Shown here in pieces: positions 36,124 to 45,083 of a stretch of DNA of 64,000 nt (position 1 is its first letter; each line of letters starts with the position of its first letter). The stretch is from positions 62,001-126,000 of the forward strand of contig CAWIIF010000007.1 in NCBI GenBank assembly GCA_963836015.1, in the 5' to 3' direction. The notes below the pieces were generated by a model that worked only from the letters and a program-made list of their open reading frames with translations, ran no database searches and had not been told where the DNA came from. The position numbers were made by a program, and so were the translations under genes. The stretch comes from CAWCDJ01 sp963836015 (GTDB taxonomy: Bacteria > Acidobacteriota > Terriglobia > Bryobacterales > Bryobacteraceae).

Positions 36124-37134
36124 TTATTTTACGGCGAGGATGGCGTCCAGGTACGCTCCCGTCCGCCGGCCCTCGACCGTAGTGAAGCCGGCGCGCTCCA
36201 GCAGGCGGCGGTATTCGCCCAAACTTCGCTCGCGGCCCTCGGTCACCACCAGCATGTTGAGCGATTGCATGACGGCGGGGAGCGGCCCCGCACCATCTTC
36301 GTCCAACAGCTTTTCGGCAACCAGCAAAGCGCCGCCGGAAGGCAGGCGGTCCGCGACACGGCGCAGCAGCAATTCGATCTTCGGCTCGGTCCAGTCGTGG
36401 AGGATGCGGCCGAGAGCATACAGGTCGGCTTCCGGCAGGTCATCCTCGAAGAAATCTCCCTCGACAATTTCGATGCGTCCGGCCGCTGGAGAGCCCGCCA
36501 TAAATTCGCGCGTCAGCGCTGCGGTGCGCGGCAGCTCGAACACCGCGCCGCGCAGGCCGGGGTATCGTTCGCAGGCGGTCATGGCCAGGTGTCCGGTGGC
36601 GCCGCCCAGATCGACGATGCGGCGGAAGCGGCCCAGATCGAACGCCTCCACGACCTTGGGCGAAGCGAGCATGCCCATGCCGTGCATGCCGCGCACGAAA
36701 TCGCGCATGGCTCCATCGGTGCGGAAGAATCCGCTGAAAATCGGGCCGTCCACACCGAATGTCTGCTTCCAGCGGGGCGCGCCCTCGCGGACGGCATCGG
36801 CCAGTTGGCCCCACATCGGATAGAGAACTTCGTCGGAATACCGGATATAGCCGGTAAGCGTGTGGGGGCTCGACGCGCGGAGGTAGGTCCCGGCAATCGC
36901 GCAGTTGGAGTAGACGTCTGCGCGTTTCTCTACCAGGCCGAGGGCGGCGCAGGCGTCCAGCAGGCGCACCATCGCGCCGGCATCGGCGCCCAGCGAGGCA
37001 GCCAGGTCCGCCGCGCTCGACGGCGCTTCCTGGAGGCGGTCGAACACCCCCATCGAAACGGCGGTGAACATGGCCTTCGAGCGGCGGAAGGCTTCGATGA
37101 GATCGAGCAGGGGAGATGGATCGGGCAGGTTCAT
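36124..37134 (-). CDS. SAM-dependent O-methyltransferase (family 2, HIOMT/ASMT-like)
   Basis: 336 residues: an N-terminal winged-helix dimerisation domain (about 10-100), then a class I methyltransferase domain with SAM motif I VDLGGATGHLA, an acidic GDFFEDDLPEADLYALGRILHDW block and ALLVAEKLLDEDG. The catalytic His of plant-type O-methyltransferases corresponds to the His in LHDW. ATG 37134 overlaps the thiL stop (ATGA). Such enzymes modify hydroxylated aromatics or polyketides, and the substrate here is unknown. Confidence 0.88.
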   Translation of the reverse strand: MNLPDPSPLLDLIEAFRRSKAMFTAVSMGVFDRLQEAPSSAADLAASLGADAGAMVRLLDACAALGLVEKRADVYSNCAIAGTYLRASSPHTLTGYIRYSDEVLYPMWGQLADAVREGAPRWKQTFGVDGPIFSGFFRTDGAMRDFVRGMHGMGMLASPKVVEAFDLGRFRRIVDLGGATGHLAMTACERYPGLRGAVFELPRTAALTREFMAGSPAAGRIEIVEGDFFEDDLPEADLYALGRILHDWTEPKIELLLRRVADRLPSGGALLVAEKLLDEDGAGPLPAVMQSLNMLVVTEGRERSLGEYRRLLERAGFTTVEGRRTGAYLDAILAVK

Positions 37135-38060
37135 AGCTGGCGAAAATGGTCGTATCCCAGGGGTTCGAGCGGGGCGCCGTCGAGGCGGACTTCGCCCGCA
37201 GGCCCCTTGCGAATCGTACCAATTCGAGTTAGCGGAAGTCCTTCGAACCGGCCGGGTACCCGGGCGCTCGAGGCGGCGGTGAAGAGCAGCTCGTAATCCT
37301 CGCCGCCGTGGAGCGCCTGGTCCAGCGTTGCGCCGCGGAAGCGCGGAGGCGCCGTGATTTCGGCCGCAACACCGGAAGCGGCGCACAAGCGGCGAAGATC
37401 GAGCGAAAGACCGTCGCTCAAGTCCATGGCGGAGGTCGCCTTGAGGCGTTCGCGCACATAGCGTCCCAATGCCAGCCGGGGCTCCGGCCGCAGATGGCGC
37501 TTCCAGGCCGTTCCGGTTCCGCGCGCGAGGCCCAGCGCCGACGCGCCGAGCGCGCCCGAAACATAGATCGCGTCGCCCGGTCGAGCGCCGTCGCGCCGCA
37601 GGGCTTTGCCGCGGGGCGTCGCGCCGCAGACCACCACATCGCACATCCAGTGGGGACCATGGGAGAGGTCTCCGCCGGCCAGGGGAAGGCCTTCGCGCTC
37701 CGCCAGCCGCAGGAAGCCGCGGAAGAAGCGCTCCAGCCAGGCGTCCGCGGACCAGGACGCCATCACCACGGAAAGCAGGCAGAACCGCGGGTCCGCTCCC
37801 ATGGCGGCGATGTCGCTCAATCCGCGCGCCAGGGCCTTCCAGCCGGCATCCTCCGGACGGTGGGTGTCGCGCCGGAAATGCGTACCTTCGACCAGGGTAT
37901 CGGTGGTGAACACCAGGTCGTCGCGGGCGCCGCGGGGGTGGAAGATGGCGCAGTCGTCGCCGATCCCCAGGATGAGCTCGTTAACCCGCTTGGATGCAGT
38001 GCGGCGTTGCAGCCTCTCCAGGAAATCCCTTTCGCTCCCAATCACCCTGTGCTTGACCAT
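37131..38060 (-). CDS. thiL: Thiamine-monophosphate kinase
   Basis: 309 residues. Phosphorylates thiamine monophosphate to thiamine diphosphate, the last step of cofactor synthesis. Family motifs are GIGDDCAIF (Mg/ATP), TTDTLVEGTHF, the ARGLSDIAAMGADP segment, AGGDLSHG, AMDLSDGLSLDL and GEDYELLF. ATG 38060 is chosen because homology begins just after it (SERDFLERL); its ribosome site is poor. It heads the five-gene minus-strand operon to the zinc-ribbon protein. thiE lies at 62.3 kb in this window. Confidence 0.95.
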   Translation of the reverse strand: MVKHRVIGSERDFLERLQRRTASKRVNELILGIGDDCAIFHPRGARDDLVFTTDTLVEGTHFRRDTHRPEDAGWKALARGLSDIAAMGADPRFCLLSVVMASWSADAWLERFFRGFLRLAEREGLPLAGGDLSHGPHWMCDVVVCGATPRGKALRRDGARPGDAIYVSGALGASALGLARGTGTAWKRHLRPEPRLALGRYVRERLKATSAMDLSDGLSLDLRRLCAASGVAAEITAPPRFRGATLDQALHGGEDYELLFTAASSARVPGRFEGLPLTRIGTIRKGPAGEVRLDGAPLEPLGYDHFRQL

Positions 38061-38206
38061 ACAGTTGCCATCTGAGAGAATACCGTACGCAAGATTGAAA
38101 GAGTTGTTTGTACGCGCCTCGCAAGTTCTTAGCAAGCCTCGAAAGTTCCGCTTTCCTTGCCCGGGGGACCCAAGAGCACGACGAACAATAATCAGGAGAA
38201 GGTGTA

Positions 38207-38410
38207 GTGAAGGAAAAAGGTACAGTGAAGTGGTTTAATGCCGCGAAGGGCTATGGATTCATCCAACGGTCGAGCGGCGACGATGTGTTCGTTCATTTTT
38301 CCGCGATTCAGTCGAACGGGTACCGCTCGCTCGACGAGGGCGCGGAAGTGGAATTCGAGGTCAAGCAGGGTCCGAAGGGTCTGCAAGCGGAAAACGTGGT
38401 CCGGGTTTGA
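38207..38410 (+). CDS. Cold-shock domain protein (CspA family)
   Basis: 67 residues, a single S1-like cold-shock domain with both RNA-binding motifs: GTVKWFNAAKGYGFI (RNP1) and DVFVHFSAI (RNP2). It acts as an RNA chaperone. GTG 38207 follows AGGAGAAGG at good spacing. The 146-nt upstream region divergent from thiL leaves room for a structured leader, as many csp genes have, but I could not define a promoter. A strong terminator follows. Confidence 0.96.
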   Translation: MKEKGTVKWFNAAKGYGFIQRSSGDDVFVHFSAIQSNGYRSLDEGAEVEFEVKQGPKGLQAENVVRV

Positions 38411-38439
38411 CCCGGTCCTGAGGTTGGAAATCAAGGGTG

Positions 38440-38468
38440 GGGGTTCCCGGTAAAGGGAACCCCTTTTT
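38440..38468 (+). terminator. Rho-independent terminator of the cold-shock gene
   Basis: GGGGTTCCC (38440-38448) and GGGAACCCC (38455-38463) form a nine-base perfect stem with a GGTAAA loop, followed immediately by five T (38464-38468). It lies 30 nt after the csp stop. Confidence 0.92.
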
Positions 38469-38480
38469 CATTTGCAGGGC

Positions 38481-39410
38481 TTATTTCTGGTTGATGACCT
38501 GATACCCGGCGGGAACCTGGAACAGGTAAGGGGCCGGCTCGGCCCGGGAGATGTTGGTCAGGTGGAAGGTCTCTTCGCCGGTCCGCGGATCCGTATGGCG
38601 GGTCTGCACCAGCGTCTGCAGGTCGGATGAGAACCAGCGTTCGTTCACAATCTGCAGAGGCCGGTCGTTGCCGATCGCACCCGTCTGGATGGTGACGGTG
38701 GTACGGCTTCCCTCGGCAGTCACGCCCTCGATGTTCTGCGTTCCCAGCGATTCCGAGGCGCCTTTCTTAAATTGGCCGTCGTCGGAGGTTATCCACGTCA
38801 TCGGGCCCGGCCCTGCGGCGTCGGCCACTGTGGTGGAAGGGCCGGCCATCACGCCCGCCGTCCCGGCGACCGCCATCCCCCCGGCGGCCTGCCGCGCCAT
38901 CACCTTGGACTCGATCATGTCCTTTTCAACCTTCTGTTTCGCGAGGTCCGGGCTTGGCGGGGGGAGGGGCGCCCGCACGGAGAACGTACCAGCCTTTCCG
39001 TCCTGGGTGAAGTAGTAGACGCCGCCGCCGAGGGGGAGTTGCCGTGCCGTCTGGTCTTTGGGGTTCAGGATGTAGCTGACCTTGAGGACCGGATCCCAGA
39101 TGGTGACTTCATCGGGCGTTTCGCGGCGTGTGCGGCCTTCGCTGTCGCGGTACACCTGCGCAGTGGATTCGTTGTGGATGCGCGTTCCGTCCGCCAGCAC
39201 TTGCGTGCTTTCCGTGGTCTCCGTGGCGGAATACGGCGCGTCCTTGACTGTCTTGCCCATCACGGCGCCGCGGATGCCGACAATTTTCGCCTGCGCGGCC
39301 ATGCGCTCGGCTTCGACTTTCATCATCTTGACCTGGCCGCTCTCGTCCTGGGCGCTGGCTGTGAACGCCAGGGCTGGAATTACAGTTGCGATTGCCAAAA
39401 ACCGTTTCAT
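38481..39410 (-). CDS. Exported protein of unknown function, sigma/anti-sigma-linked
   Basis: 309 residues with signal peptide MKRFLAIATVIPALAFTASA. The mature part is rich in beta-prone and polar stretches, e.g. TRIHNESTAQVYRDSEGRTR, VLKVSYILNPKD and TRHTDPRTGEETFHLTNI. These resemble the DUF-type proteins found beside ECF sigma/anti-sigma pairs in Acidobacteria. A low-complexity Ala/Gly segment lies near 180-205. ATG 39410 has GAGGAGAG seven nt upstream, favouring it over the in-frame upstream ATG. It follows the anti-sigma gene by 13 nt. No catalytic motif is recognised. Confidence 0.75.
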   Translation of the reverse strand: MKRFLAIATVIPALAFTASAQDESGQVKMMKVEAERMAAQAKIVGIRGAVMGKTVKDAPYSATETTESTQVLADGTRIHNESTAQVYRDSEGRTRRETPDEVTIWDPVLKVSYILNPKDQTARQLPLGGGVYYFTQDGKAGTFSVRAPLPPPSPDLAKQKVEKDMIESKVMARQAAGGMAVAGTAGVMAGPSTTVADAAGPGPMTWITSDDGQFKKGASESLGTQNIEGVTAEGSRTTVTIQTGAIGNDRPLQIVNERWFSSDLQTLVQTRHTDPRTGEETFHLTNISRAEPAPYLFQVPAGYQVINQK

Positions 39411-39423
39411 GATTTCGCTCTCC

Positions 39424-40008
39424 TCAATTCGATGAATTGCTGACCAGCCGGTAGGCGCGGGCGCGCCCGTCGGCTGAAAAAACGACATCCGCCTGAATCT
39501 GGTCGGGGCCCAAAGCCATCCTCACCACCCAACCTGCCTCGAAGGGCTCGTTATCGAGCGCCACGAAATTCTCCGTGCGCTCGATCGGACGGCGCGTGCG
39601 GGGACGCCGCGGCCGCTCCGGCCGGATCACCGCCTCGTGCGCCCTGGGGACGAGTTCGTCCGGTTGGACGGCCGGCACGGGCGCGACGTGCACCGTGCGC
39701 GCCGGTTGAACGTCCCGATGCGCCGCTGCCGTGATGGCGATTACGATTGCGGCCGCTGTGGCCAGCGCTGCTGCTGCAAACTTCCATGCCGCCCGGGCGG
39801 GGCGTGGCGGCGCGGCGACCGGCACAGCCGCAGGTGTCAACTCCGTCATCCACGCAGAGACTCTCTGGGCCGTCGCGGAAAGCGCGTCGCACCGCCCGCT
39901 GCATTCCGGACACTCCGCCAGGTGCGCCGCGGCCCGCTCCATTTCATCGGGAGCCAACTCGCGGTCGAGGTAAGCCCGCAGATCTCCTTCCGGCCAACAC
40001 TGCTTCAT
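39424..40008 (-). CDS. Anti-sigma factor with zinc-finger (zf-HC2) domain
   Basis: 194 residues. The N-terminal ZAS domain has HLAECPECSGRC (H-x3-C-x2-C) near 30-42. A single membrane helix lies at about 76-94 (AAAALATAAAIVIAITAAA). A basic, proline/arginine-rich periplasmic linker leads to a small C-terminal domain. Topology and location, overlapping the sigma gene as ATGA, mark it as the membrane anchor that holds the cognate ECF sigma factor inactive. Confidence 0.88.
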   Translation of the reverse strand: MKQCWPEGDLRAYLDRELAPDEMERAAAHLAECPECSGRCDALSATAQRVSAWMTELTPAAVPVAAPPRPARAAWKFAAAALATAAAIVIAITAAAHRDVQPARTVHVAPVPAVQPDELVPRAHEAVIRPERPRRPRTRRPIERTENFVALDNEPFEAGWVVRMALGPDQIQADVVFSADGRARAYRLVSNSSN

Positions 40009-40575
40009 ACTTCATCTCCGTAACGCGCGCGGAACCTGCGTTCGAACTCCGATTCGGCGCGCGCCAGCATGGTGCCCACCGATCCCGGATGTATACCGAG
40101 CGTCTCCGCCAGCTTCCGGTAAGCCAGTCCCTCCGCCCGCAAGAGCAGCAACTGTGCGTCGCGCGGCTTCAGTTCGCCAAGTACAGCCTGGACGCGAACT
40201 CTCCGCTCGCTCCGGAGCAATTCCTCCAGCGCGCCGCCGGACGCCGCACCGCGCAGGGCCTCGGCTCCGGCGGCGTCTTCCCGCCGGCGCCGCCTCGCAT
40301 TCGACCGCAGCGCATCGAGCCCGGCATTGGTCGCCACGCGGTAAATCCACGGCAGGTCGGCGGTAAGCCCGCTTCGATACTTTGCAGAAAACGTCCGAGG
40401 CGATTTCCTCGGCCTGGGCCCGGTCGCCCGTCAACCGCGCGAGCATCGCCACGAGTCGGGGATAATGCTCGCGAAAGAGCGCGTCGAACCCGGCGCCGCC
40501 TTCCGGTTCGGCGGCGGCCGTCAGCACAATTTCCTCGGCGGGCTGCACACTCCCTATAACGATGTCGCCCGCCAT
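40005..40575 (-). pseudogene. ECF sigma factor with a frameshift between regions 2 and 4
   Basis: From ATG 40575 the frame gives sigma region 2 (LFREHYPRLVAMLARLTGDRAQAEEIASDVFCKVSK), then homology jumps by one base near 40368-40374 to the frame ending at 40005 (LTADLPWIYRVATNAGLDALRS, then the region 4 helix-turn-helix RKLAETLGIHPGSVGTMLA). Removing one G from the CGGGC run restores a normal 190-residue ECF sigma factor. The stop overlaps the anti-sigma ATG. Either the gene is newly inactivated or the base is a sequence error; the intact partners argue for the latter. Confidence 0.82.
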
Positions 40576-40589
40576 TTTGTGACGAAACC

Positions 40590-41501
40590 TCAGTAGAAGA
40601 AAAGTACGTCCGGCCGCACGTGGCCCTTGGCTTCCAGGCACTGCCCGCATTCCATCGCATAGTCCGTGCGCACTTTCCTCACGGCGGCGGGGATGGTGAA
40701 CTCGTCGTCGGGCTTGTGCTCGGTAGCGATGGACAGACGCGGCTTGAAACGCAGCAGTGTCTCGCGGGCTCCGGCGATCGCCTTCACTTCCGCCCCCTCG
40801 ACATCCATCTTGATGAAATCGACGCGCGGCAGGTTCAACTCGGCCACGATCCGGTCGATGGTGGTGAGAGGCACCTGGATGCTGGGGTGCGATTCGTCGG
40901 GACGCAACACTACGCTGTTGGCAGCGAAGTTGGTATCGTCCACGTTGAGCGTGAGCTGGTCCTCGCGGTCCCACACGCCTTTCGGATAGACCACCACCTT
41001 GCCGGCTGCGATCTCGGCGGCGGTGTTGCGGCGGATACATTCCGCGCTGGAGGGTGAAATCTCGATCGCGATCACCTTGGCCGCGCCGGCGCGGAGGGCC
41101 TCCCGTGTAAAATCGCCGTCGCTCGCGCCGCAATCGAGAACGATATCGCCGGGATGGATGAAATGCTCGCCGCTGCCGTAGACGTGGCGTTCCATCTCCG
41201 CCAGGTTGAACGGCAGCACGTAGCGGTTCCCCTTCGGAATCCAGAACTGGCCCTTGGGGGTCTCCCAGAGCTCCAGCCCGCTTTCTTCCTTGAGCAGCCG
41301 GCTGCCAGCCACGATACGGTCCTTGATGGCCAGGGTCTCCTCGAGGTTCGCCTTGCTCTTGAGTGCGTGTGAGAGGGGGCAGACCGGGCTGTTGCCCGTC
41401 ACCACCAGGGCGAGCATGCGAAACGGCGGATACCAGGCAAAGGCGGCAATCCCCGCGACCAGCGGCAGGGCGGTAGCGGCCAGAATCCGATTGGTCCTCA
41501 C
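40590..41501 (-). CDS. FkbM-family SAM-dependent methyltransferase, membrane-anchored
   Basis: 303 residues. A hydrophobic N-terminal helix (about 7-26; ILAATALPLVAGIAAFAWY) probably anchors it in the membrane. The methyltransferase core has DIVLDCGASDGDFT (motif I), VIAIEISPS, TIDRIVAEL and VDFIKMDVEGAEVKAI, the last being the FkbM hallmark. GTG 41501 lacks a ribosome site. It ends 14 nt before the sigma gene start. FkbM enzymes O-methylate sugars or polyketides; the acceptor is unknown. Confidence 0.88.
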   Translation of the reverse strand: MRTNRILAATALPLVAGIAAFAWYPPFRMLALVVTGNSPVCPLSHALKSKANLEETLAIKDRIVAGSRLLKEESGLELWETPKGQFWIPKGNRYVLPFNLAEMERHVYGSGEHFIHPGDIVLDCGASDGDFTREALRAGAAKVIAIEISPSSAECIRRNTAAEIAAGKVVVYPKGVWDREDQLTLNVDDTNFAANSVVLRPDESHPSIQVPLTTIDRIVAELNLPRVDFIKMDVEGAEVKAIAGARETLLRFKPRLSIATEHKPDDEFTIPAAVRKVRTDYAMECGQCLEAKGHVRPDVLFFY

Positions 41502-41551
41502 AAGGACGATGTTACGGGATTTTTGATCGCCGCGTCGGTCACAATGGAATT

Positions 41552-42295
41552 ATGATCTCGTGCCGCAACCTGACGCGCCGCTATGGAGACTTTACCGCCG
41601 TGGACCACCTGGACCTGGAAGTCGCCGAGGGCGCGATCTGCGCCTTCCTGGGGCCGAACGGGGCAGGCAAATCCACCACCGTCAAGATGCTGACCGGCCT
41701 GCTGGCGCCGACCGAGGGCGAAGTGAAAGTGTGCGGCCTGAACGTCGCCGCCGACCCCATCGCGGTCAAGCGCGTGATCGGCGTACTGCCCGAAGACCTG
41801 GGGCTCTTCGACGACCTGACCGTGGAGGAGCACCTGCTCCTTACCGGCGATGTCTACGGGTTGGACAAGCGCGAAACCCGCTCGCGCGCCGGCCAGTTGC
41901 TGCATGCTTTGAGCCTGGAGCACGGGCGCCATACGTTCGCCGCCGCATGCTCCCACGGGATGCGCAAGAAGACCTCGTTCGCGATGGCGCTGCTGCCGAA
42001 CCCGCGCGTGCTGTTTCTGGACGAGCCGTTCGAAGCCATCGACCCGGTGACTTCGAAGATCATGCGCGCCATGCTGCAATCTGTTGCGCGGCGCGGCGTC
42101 ACGGTGTTCCTCACCGCCCACATTCTGGCCGTGGCGGAGGAGATCGCGACCCAGATCGTGATGCTCCGCAAGGGAAAGAAGGTCTGGGATTCGCCGGCCG
42201 AAGAAGTGCTCCAGTCGCTCGAGCAGCACTATTTCGACCTGGTGGAGGCGCCTGTGGTGGAGGAGATCGAGTGGCTCGGGCATTCGCGATCCTGA
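41552..42295 (+). CDS. ABC transporter ATP-binding protein (ABC-2 type)
   Basis: 247 residues. Walker A is GPNGAGKST, the Q-loop region is GVLPEDLGLFDDLTVEEHL, the signature is degenerate (CSHGMRKKTSFA instead of LSGGQ), Walker B is VLFLDEPFEAID, and the H-loop is LTAH. The SxGMRKK form is common in DRR-type ABC-2 exporters. It overlaps the permease gene by 25 bp. Together they form a small exporter for a lipid, drug or polysaccharide; the substrate cannot be deduced. Confidence 0.92.
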   Translation: MISCRNLTRRYGDFTAVDHLDLEVAEGAICAFLGPNGAGKSTTVKMLTGLLAPTEGEVKVCGLNVAADPIAVKRVIGVLPEDLGLFDDLTVEEHLLLTGDVYGLDKRETRSRAGQLLHALSLEHGRHTFAAACSHGMRKKTSFAMALLPNPRVLFLDEPFEAIDPVTSKIMRAMLQSVARRGVTVFLTAHILAVAEEIATQIVMLRKGKKVWDSPAEEVLQSLEQHYFDLVEAPVVEEIEWLGHSRS

Positions 42296-43290
42296 AGGCC
42301 CTGGCGCGCGCCGTCGGGCGGGATCAGCGTTCGCTCGAATCGGTGGTGGGGAACAACTTTTTCATCGTGACCGCGCTGCTGCTGCAGGAGGCCGGCGGAT
42401 TCATCTACCTGCTGATCGGCCTGGTGCTGCTGTTCCCGCTGAGCACCGATCCCCTGCGCAAAATACCGGAGTCGCGGCTGGCGCTGTGGCCGCTCGAAAA
42501 GCGCGAACGGCGCCTGCTGCGCTTCGCCAGCCCCTGGGTGAGCCCGGCATCGTGGCTGATCGTCGGGCTGGCGGTGTGGGCGGCGCGCGGACGGCTGACG
42601 GCCGGCTTGTGGGGCCTGATCGCAGGCCTGGTGGCGGCCGGATTCCTGCTCTCGGATCTTCCCTTTTCGCCGAGCCGGAGAATCTGGCTGGCGATCCCCA
42701 ACTTTCCGGGCGTGTGGAATCAACTGGTGAGGAAAAACCTGCGCGGCATCCTCTCGACCCTGGACGTTTACTGCGCCCTGCTGCTGGCCGTCGCGGCCGC
42801 GGCGTATCGCCTGGCCGGGCTGCACTTGCCGCGCGAGGCCTTCCTGGCGCTGACCGTGCTGGTGGAAGTGGCGCTTTCCAGTTATGCGCAAAGCCTGTTC
42901 GGCCTGGACGGTCGGGGCGGCCTCAATCGCTACCGCCTGCTCCCCCTGCGCGGCTGGCAGGTCCTCTTCGCCAAGGACGCGGCCTTCCTGGTTCCGGCCA
43001 TCCTGCTGGCGCTGCCGCTCGCGCCCCTGGCGGGCGCGGGAGCCGCCCTGGTGGCGCTGGCGCTGGGCCACCAGCCGTCGATCAACCGGCCGAGAGCGCA
43101 GGTGCGATGGAGGTTCTCGAGCGGGGGCTCGATTGTCTTCGGACTGTTGCAGGCGGCGCTGATGGCGATGGCGGCCTCGGCGATCTTCTTCAATAGTCCG
43201 CTGTTTCTCTTGGTGTGTGTGGCGGTATGGGCGGGGTCGCTGTGGTATTTCGGGCGGATATTGGAGGGCGGGGAGTTGGGGAGTGAGTAA
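42271..43290 (+). CDS. Integral membrane protein, likely permease partner of the adjacent ATPase
   Basis: 339 residues with about eight hydrophobic segments (e.g. FIYLLIGLVLLFPL, LTAGLWGLIAGLVAAGFLL, LVPAILLALPLAPLAGAGAALVALAL). GTG 42271 lies inside the ATPase gene behind GGAGGAG, five nt away, which explains the overlap. There is no sequence match I recognise to a named permease family; pairing with the ATPase is inferred from overlap and topology. It ends convergently to proS with 36 nt between. Confidence 0.78.
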   Translation: MARAFAILKALARAVGRDQRSLESVVGNNFFIVTALLLQEAGGFIYLLIGLVLLFPLSTDPLRKIPESRLALWPLEKRERRLLRFASPWVSPASWLIVGLAVWAARGRLTAGLWGLIAGLVAAGFLLSDLPFSPSRRIWLAIPNFPGVWNQLVRKNLRGILSTLDVYCALLLAVAAAAYRLAGLHLPREAFLALTVLVEVALSSYAQSLFGLDGRGGLNRYRLLPLRGWQVLFAKDAAFLVPAILLALPLAPLAGAGAALVALALGHQPSINRPRAQVRWRFSSGGSIVFGLLQAALMAMAASAIFFNSPLFLLVCVAVWAGSLWYFGRILEGGELGSE

Positions 43291-43326
43291 CGCGGGCGCC
43301 TTCGGCGCGTGGGCAGGCCAGGAGGC

Positions 43327-45027
43327 TTACCCCACTTTTTTACGTACGGCGGCGGCGACTTCGGCTAACGGTACGTCGACGGGCTGCTTCGTCTTGCGAT
43401 CGACCAGCTCGACCAGGCCGCCGGCCAGCTTCTTGCCGATCGTGATGCGGAAGGGCACGCCGATCAGGTCGGCGTCTTTGAACTTCACGCCGGGGCGCTC
43501 GTCGCGGTCGTCCAGCAGGGTGTCGAGGCCCAGCGCGATGCATTCGCCGTGAAGCATTTCCGCCGCTTCGGCCTGGGCGGGGTCGGAAATATTCGCGGGG
43601 GTCACCACCACGTCGAAGGGCGCAATCGAAGGCGGCAGGATCATGCCGTCCTTGTCGTGGTAGAGCTCGATGGCCGCGGCCAAAATGCGCTCGATCCCGA
43701 TGCCGTACGAGCCCATGATCGGGGTGATCTCTTTGCCATCGGCGTTCAGCACCCGCAGGCCCATCGATTCCGAGTACTTGTAGCCGAGCTTGAAAATGTG
43801 GCCGATCTCGACGGTCTTGCGCACGTCCAGCGTGCCCCCGCATTGGGTGCAGCGGTCGCCGGCAGCCACCTGCCGCAGGTCGTGGACCTCGGCCTCGAAA
43901 TCCTCGCCCATCGTGACATGGCGCAAGTGATAGTCGTCGCGGTTGGCGCCGGCGATCATGTTGCGCCGCCCCAGCAGGGCGCGGTCGGCCAGGATCTGCA
44001 TATTCTTGACGCCCACCGGGCCCAGCGAGCCGGCTTCCGCGCCGAACCATTCGCGAATCTCGGCCGGCACCGCGGGCCGGAACTCGGGGTCGCCGGCGAT
44101 GGCGGCGAACTTCGTCTCGCTCAACTGGTGGTCGCCGCGCAGCATCACCAGCACGGGCTTGCCGTCCGCCACCAGCACCAAGCTCTTCATCTGCGAGGTC
44201 TCGGGCAGCCCGGTGAACCGGGCCACGTCCGCGATGGTCTTGCGGCCGGGCGTGTGGAACGGTTCGGGGGCGAGGTCGCCTTCGGGATCGGCGACTATGG
44301 GCTCGGCGGGCACCGAGGCGGCCTTCTCGAGGTTCGCCGAGTAGCCGCAGACTTTGCAGATCGTTACCAGGTCTTCGCCGGCATCCGATGCCACCATGAA
44401 TTCGTGCGACTGGCTTCCTCCCATGGCGCCGGAGTGCGCGTCCACCACCAGGTATTCCAGGCCGCAACGGTCGAAAATGCGGCGGTACGCGTGGTAGTGC
44501 CGGTCGTAGGCGATGTCCAGCCCGGCCTGGTCCAGGTCGAAGCTGTAGGAATCCTTCATCAGGAACTGGCGGACGCGGAGGATGCCGGACTTGGGACGAG
44601 GCTCGTCGCGAAACTTGGTCTGGATCTGGTACCAGATCTGGGGAAGCTGCTTGTAGCTGCGCAACTCGCCGCGGGCGATGGCGGTGACCACCTCTTCGTG
44701 CGTCATGCCCAGGCACAGATCGCGGCCGAAGCGGTCCTTCAGCCGGAACATGTTGTCGCCCATGATGTCCCAGCGGCCCGATTCCTGCCAGATCTCGGCA
44801 GGATTGAGCGCCGGCAGCATCATCTCCTGCGCCCCGATCGAGTCCATCTCCCCCCGCACGATGCGCTGGATCTTCAGCAGCGATCGTTGTGCCAGGAAAA
44901 GGTAACTGTAGATGCCCGCCGAGAGCTGACGGATATAGCCGGCGCGCAGCAGCAACTGATGACTTACAACCTCCGCTTCAGCCGGGGTCTCCCGCAGGGT
45001 GGGGATGAACAACTTGCTCCAGAGCAT
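43327..45027 (-). CDS. proS: Prolyl-tRNA synthetase (bacterial type, with editing domain)
   Basis: 566 residues. Class II motif 1 is in the N-terminal region (AGIYSYLFLAQRSLLKIQRIVR), motif 2 is in FRDEPRPKSGILRVRQFLMKDSYSFD, and motif 3 is GSYGIGIERILAAAIE. The YbaK-like INS editing domain occupies about 225-400 (VLVMLRGDHQLSETK). The C-terminal anticodon-binding domain ends at VRKKVG. Charges tRNA-Pro and hydrolyses mis-acylated Ala-tRNA-Pro. ATG 45027 fits the family N-terminus. Confidence 0.97.
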   Translation of the reverse strand: MLWSKLFIPTLRETPAEAEVVSHQLLLRAGYIRQLSAGIYSYLFLAQRSLLKIQRIVRGEMDSIGAQEMMLPALNPAEIWQESGRWDIMGDNMFRLKDRFGRDLCLGMTHEEVVTAIARGELRSYKQLPQIWYQIQTKFRDEPRPKSGILRVRQFLMKDSYSFDLDQAGLDIAYDRHYHAYRRIFDRCGLEYLVVDAHSGAMGGSQSHEFMVASDAGEDLVTICKVCGYSANLEKAASVPAEPIVADPEGDLAPEPFHTPGRKTIADVARFTGLPETSQMKSLVLVADGKPVLVMLRGDHQLSETKFAAIAGDPEFRPAVPAEIREWFGAEAGSLGPVGVKNMQILADRALLGRRNMIAGANRDDYHLRHVTMGEDFEAEVHDLRQVAAGDRCTQCGGTLDVRKTVEIGHIFKLGYKYSESMGLRVLNADGKEITPIMGSYGIGIERILAAAIELYHDKDGMILPPSIAPFDVVVTPANISDPAQAEAAEMLHGECIALGLDTLLDDRDERPGVKFKDADLIGVPFRITIGKKLAGGLVELVDRKTKQPVDVPLAEVAAAVRKKVG

Positions 45028-45083
45028 AGAGTTGGAAGGAAGCCCTCAATTCTAGCATGCTAAAATTAAAATTCTCCCCTTTT

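Noticed and set aside
40590..41133. N-terminal extension of the sigma frame through the FkbM gene
   Set aside because: Only the part from ATG 40575 shows sigma homology; upstream sequence is the antisense/other-frame reading of a methyltransferase.
43291..43326. GCGCC-TTC-GGCGC hairpin as a terminator between permease and proS
   Set aside because: Only five base pairs and no T-run on either strand; too weak to call.
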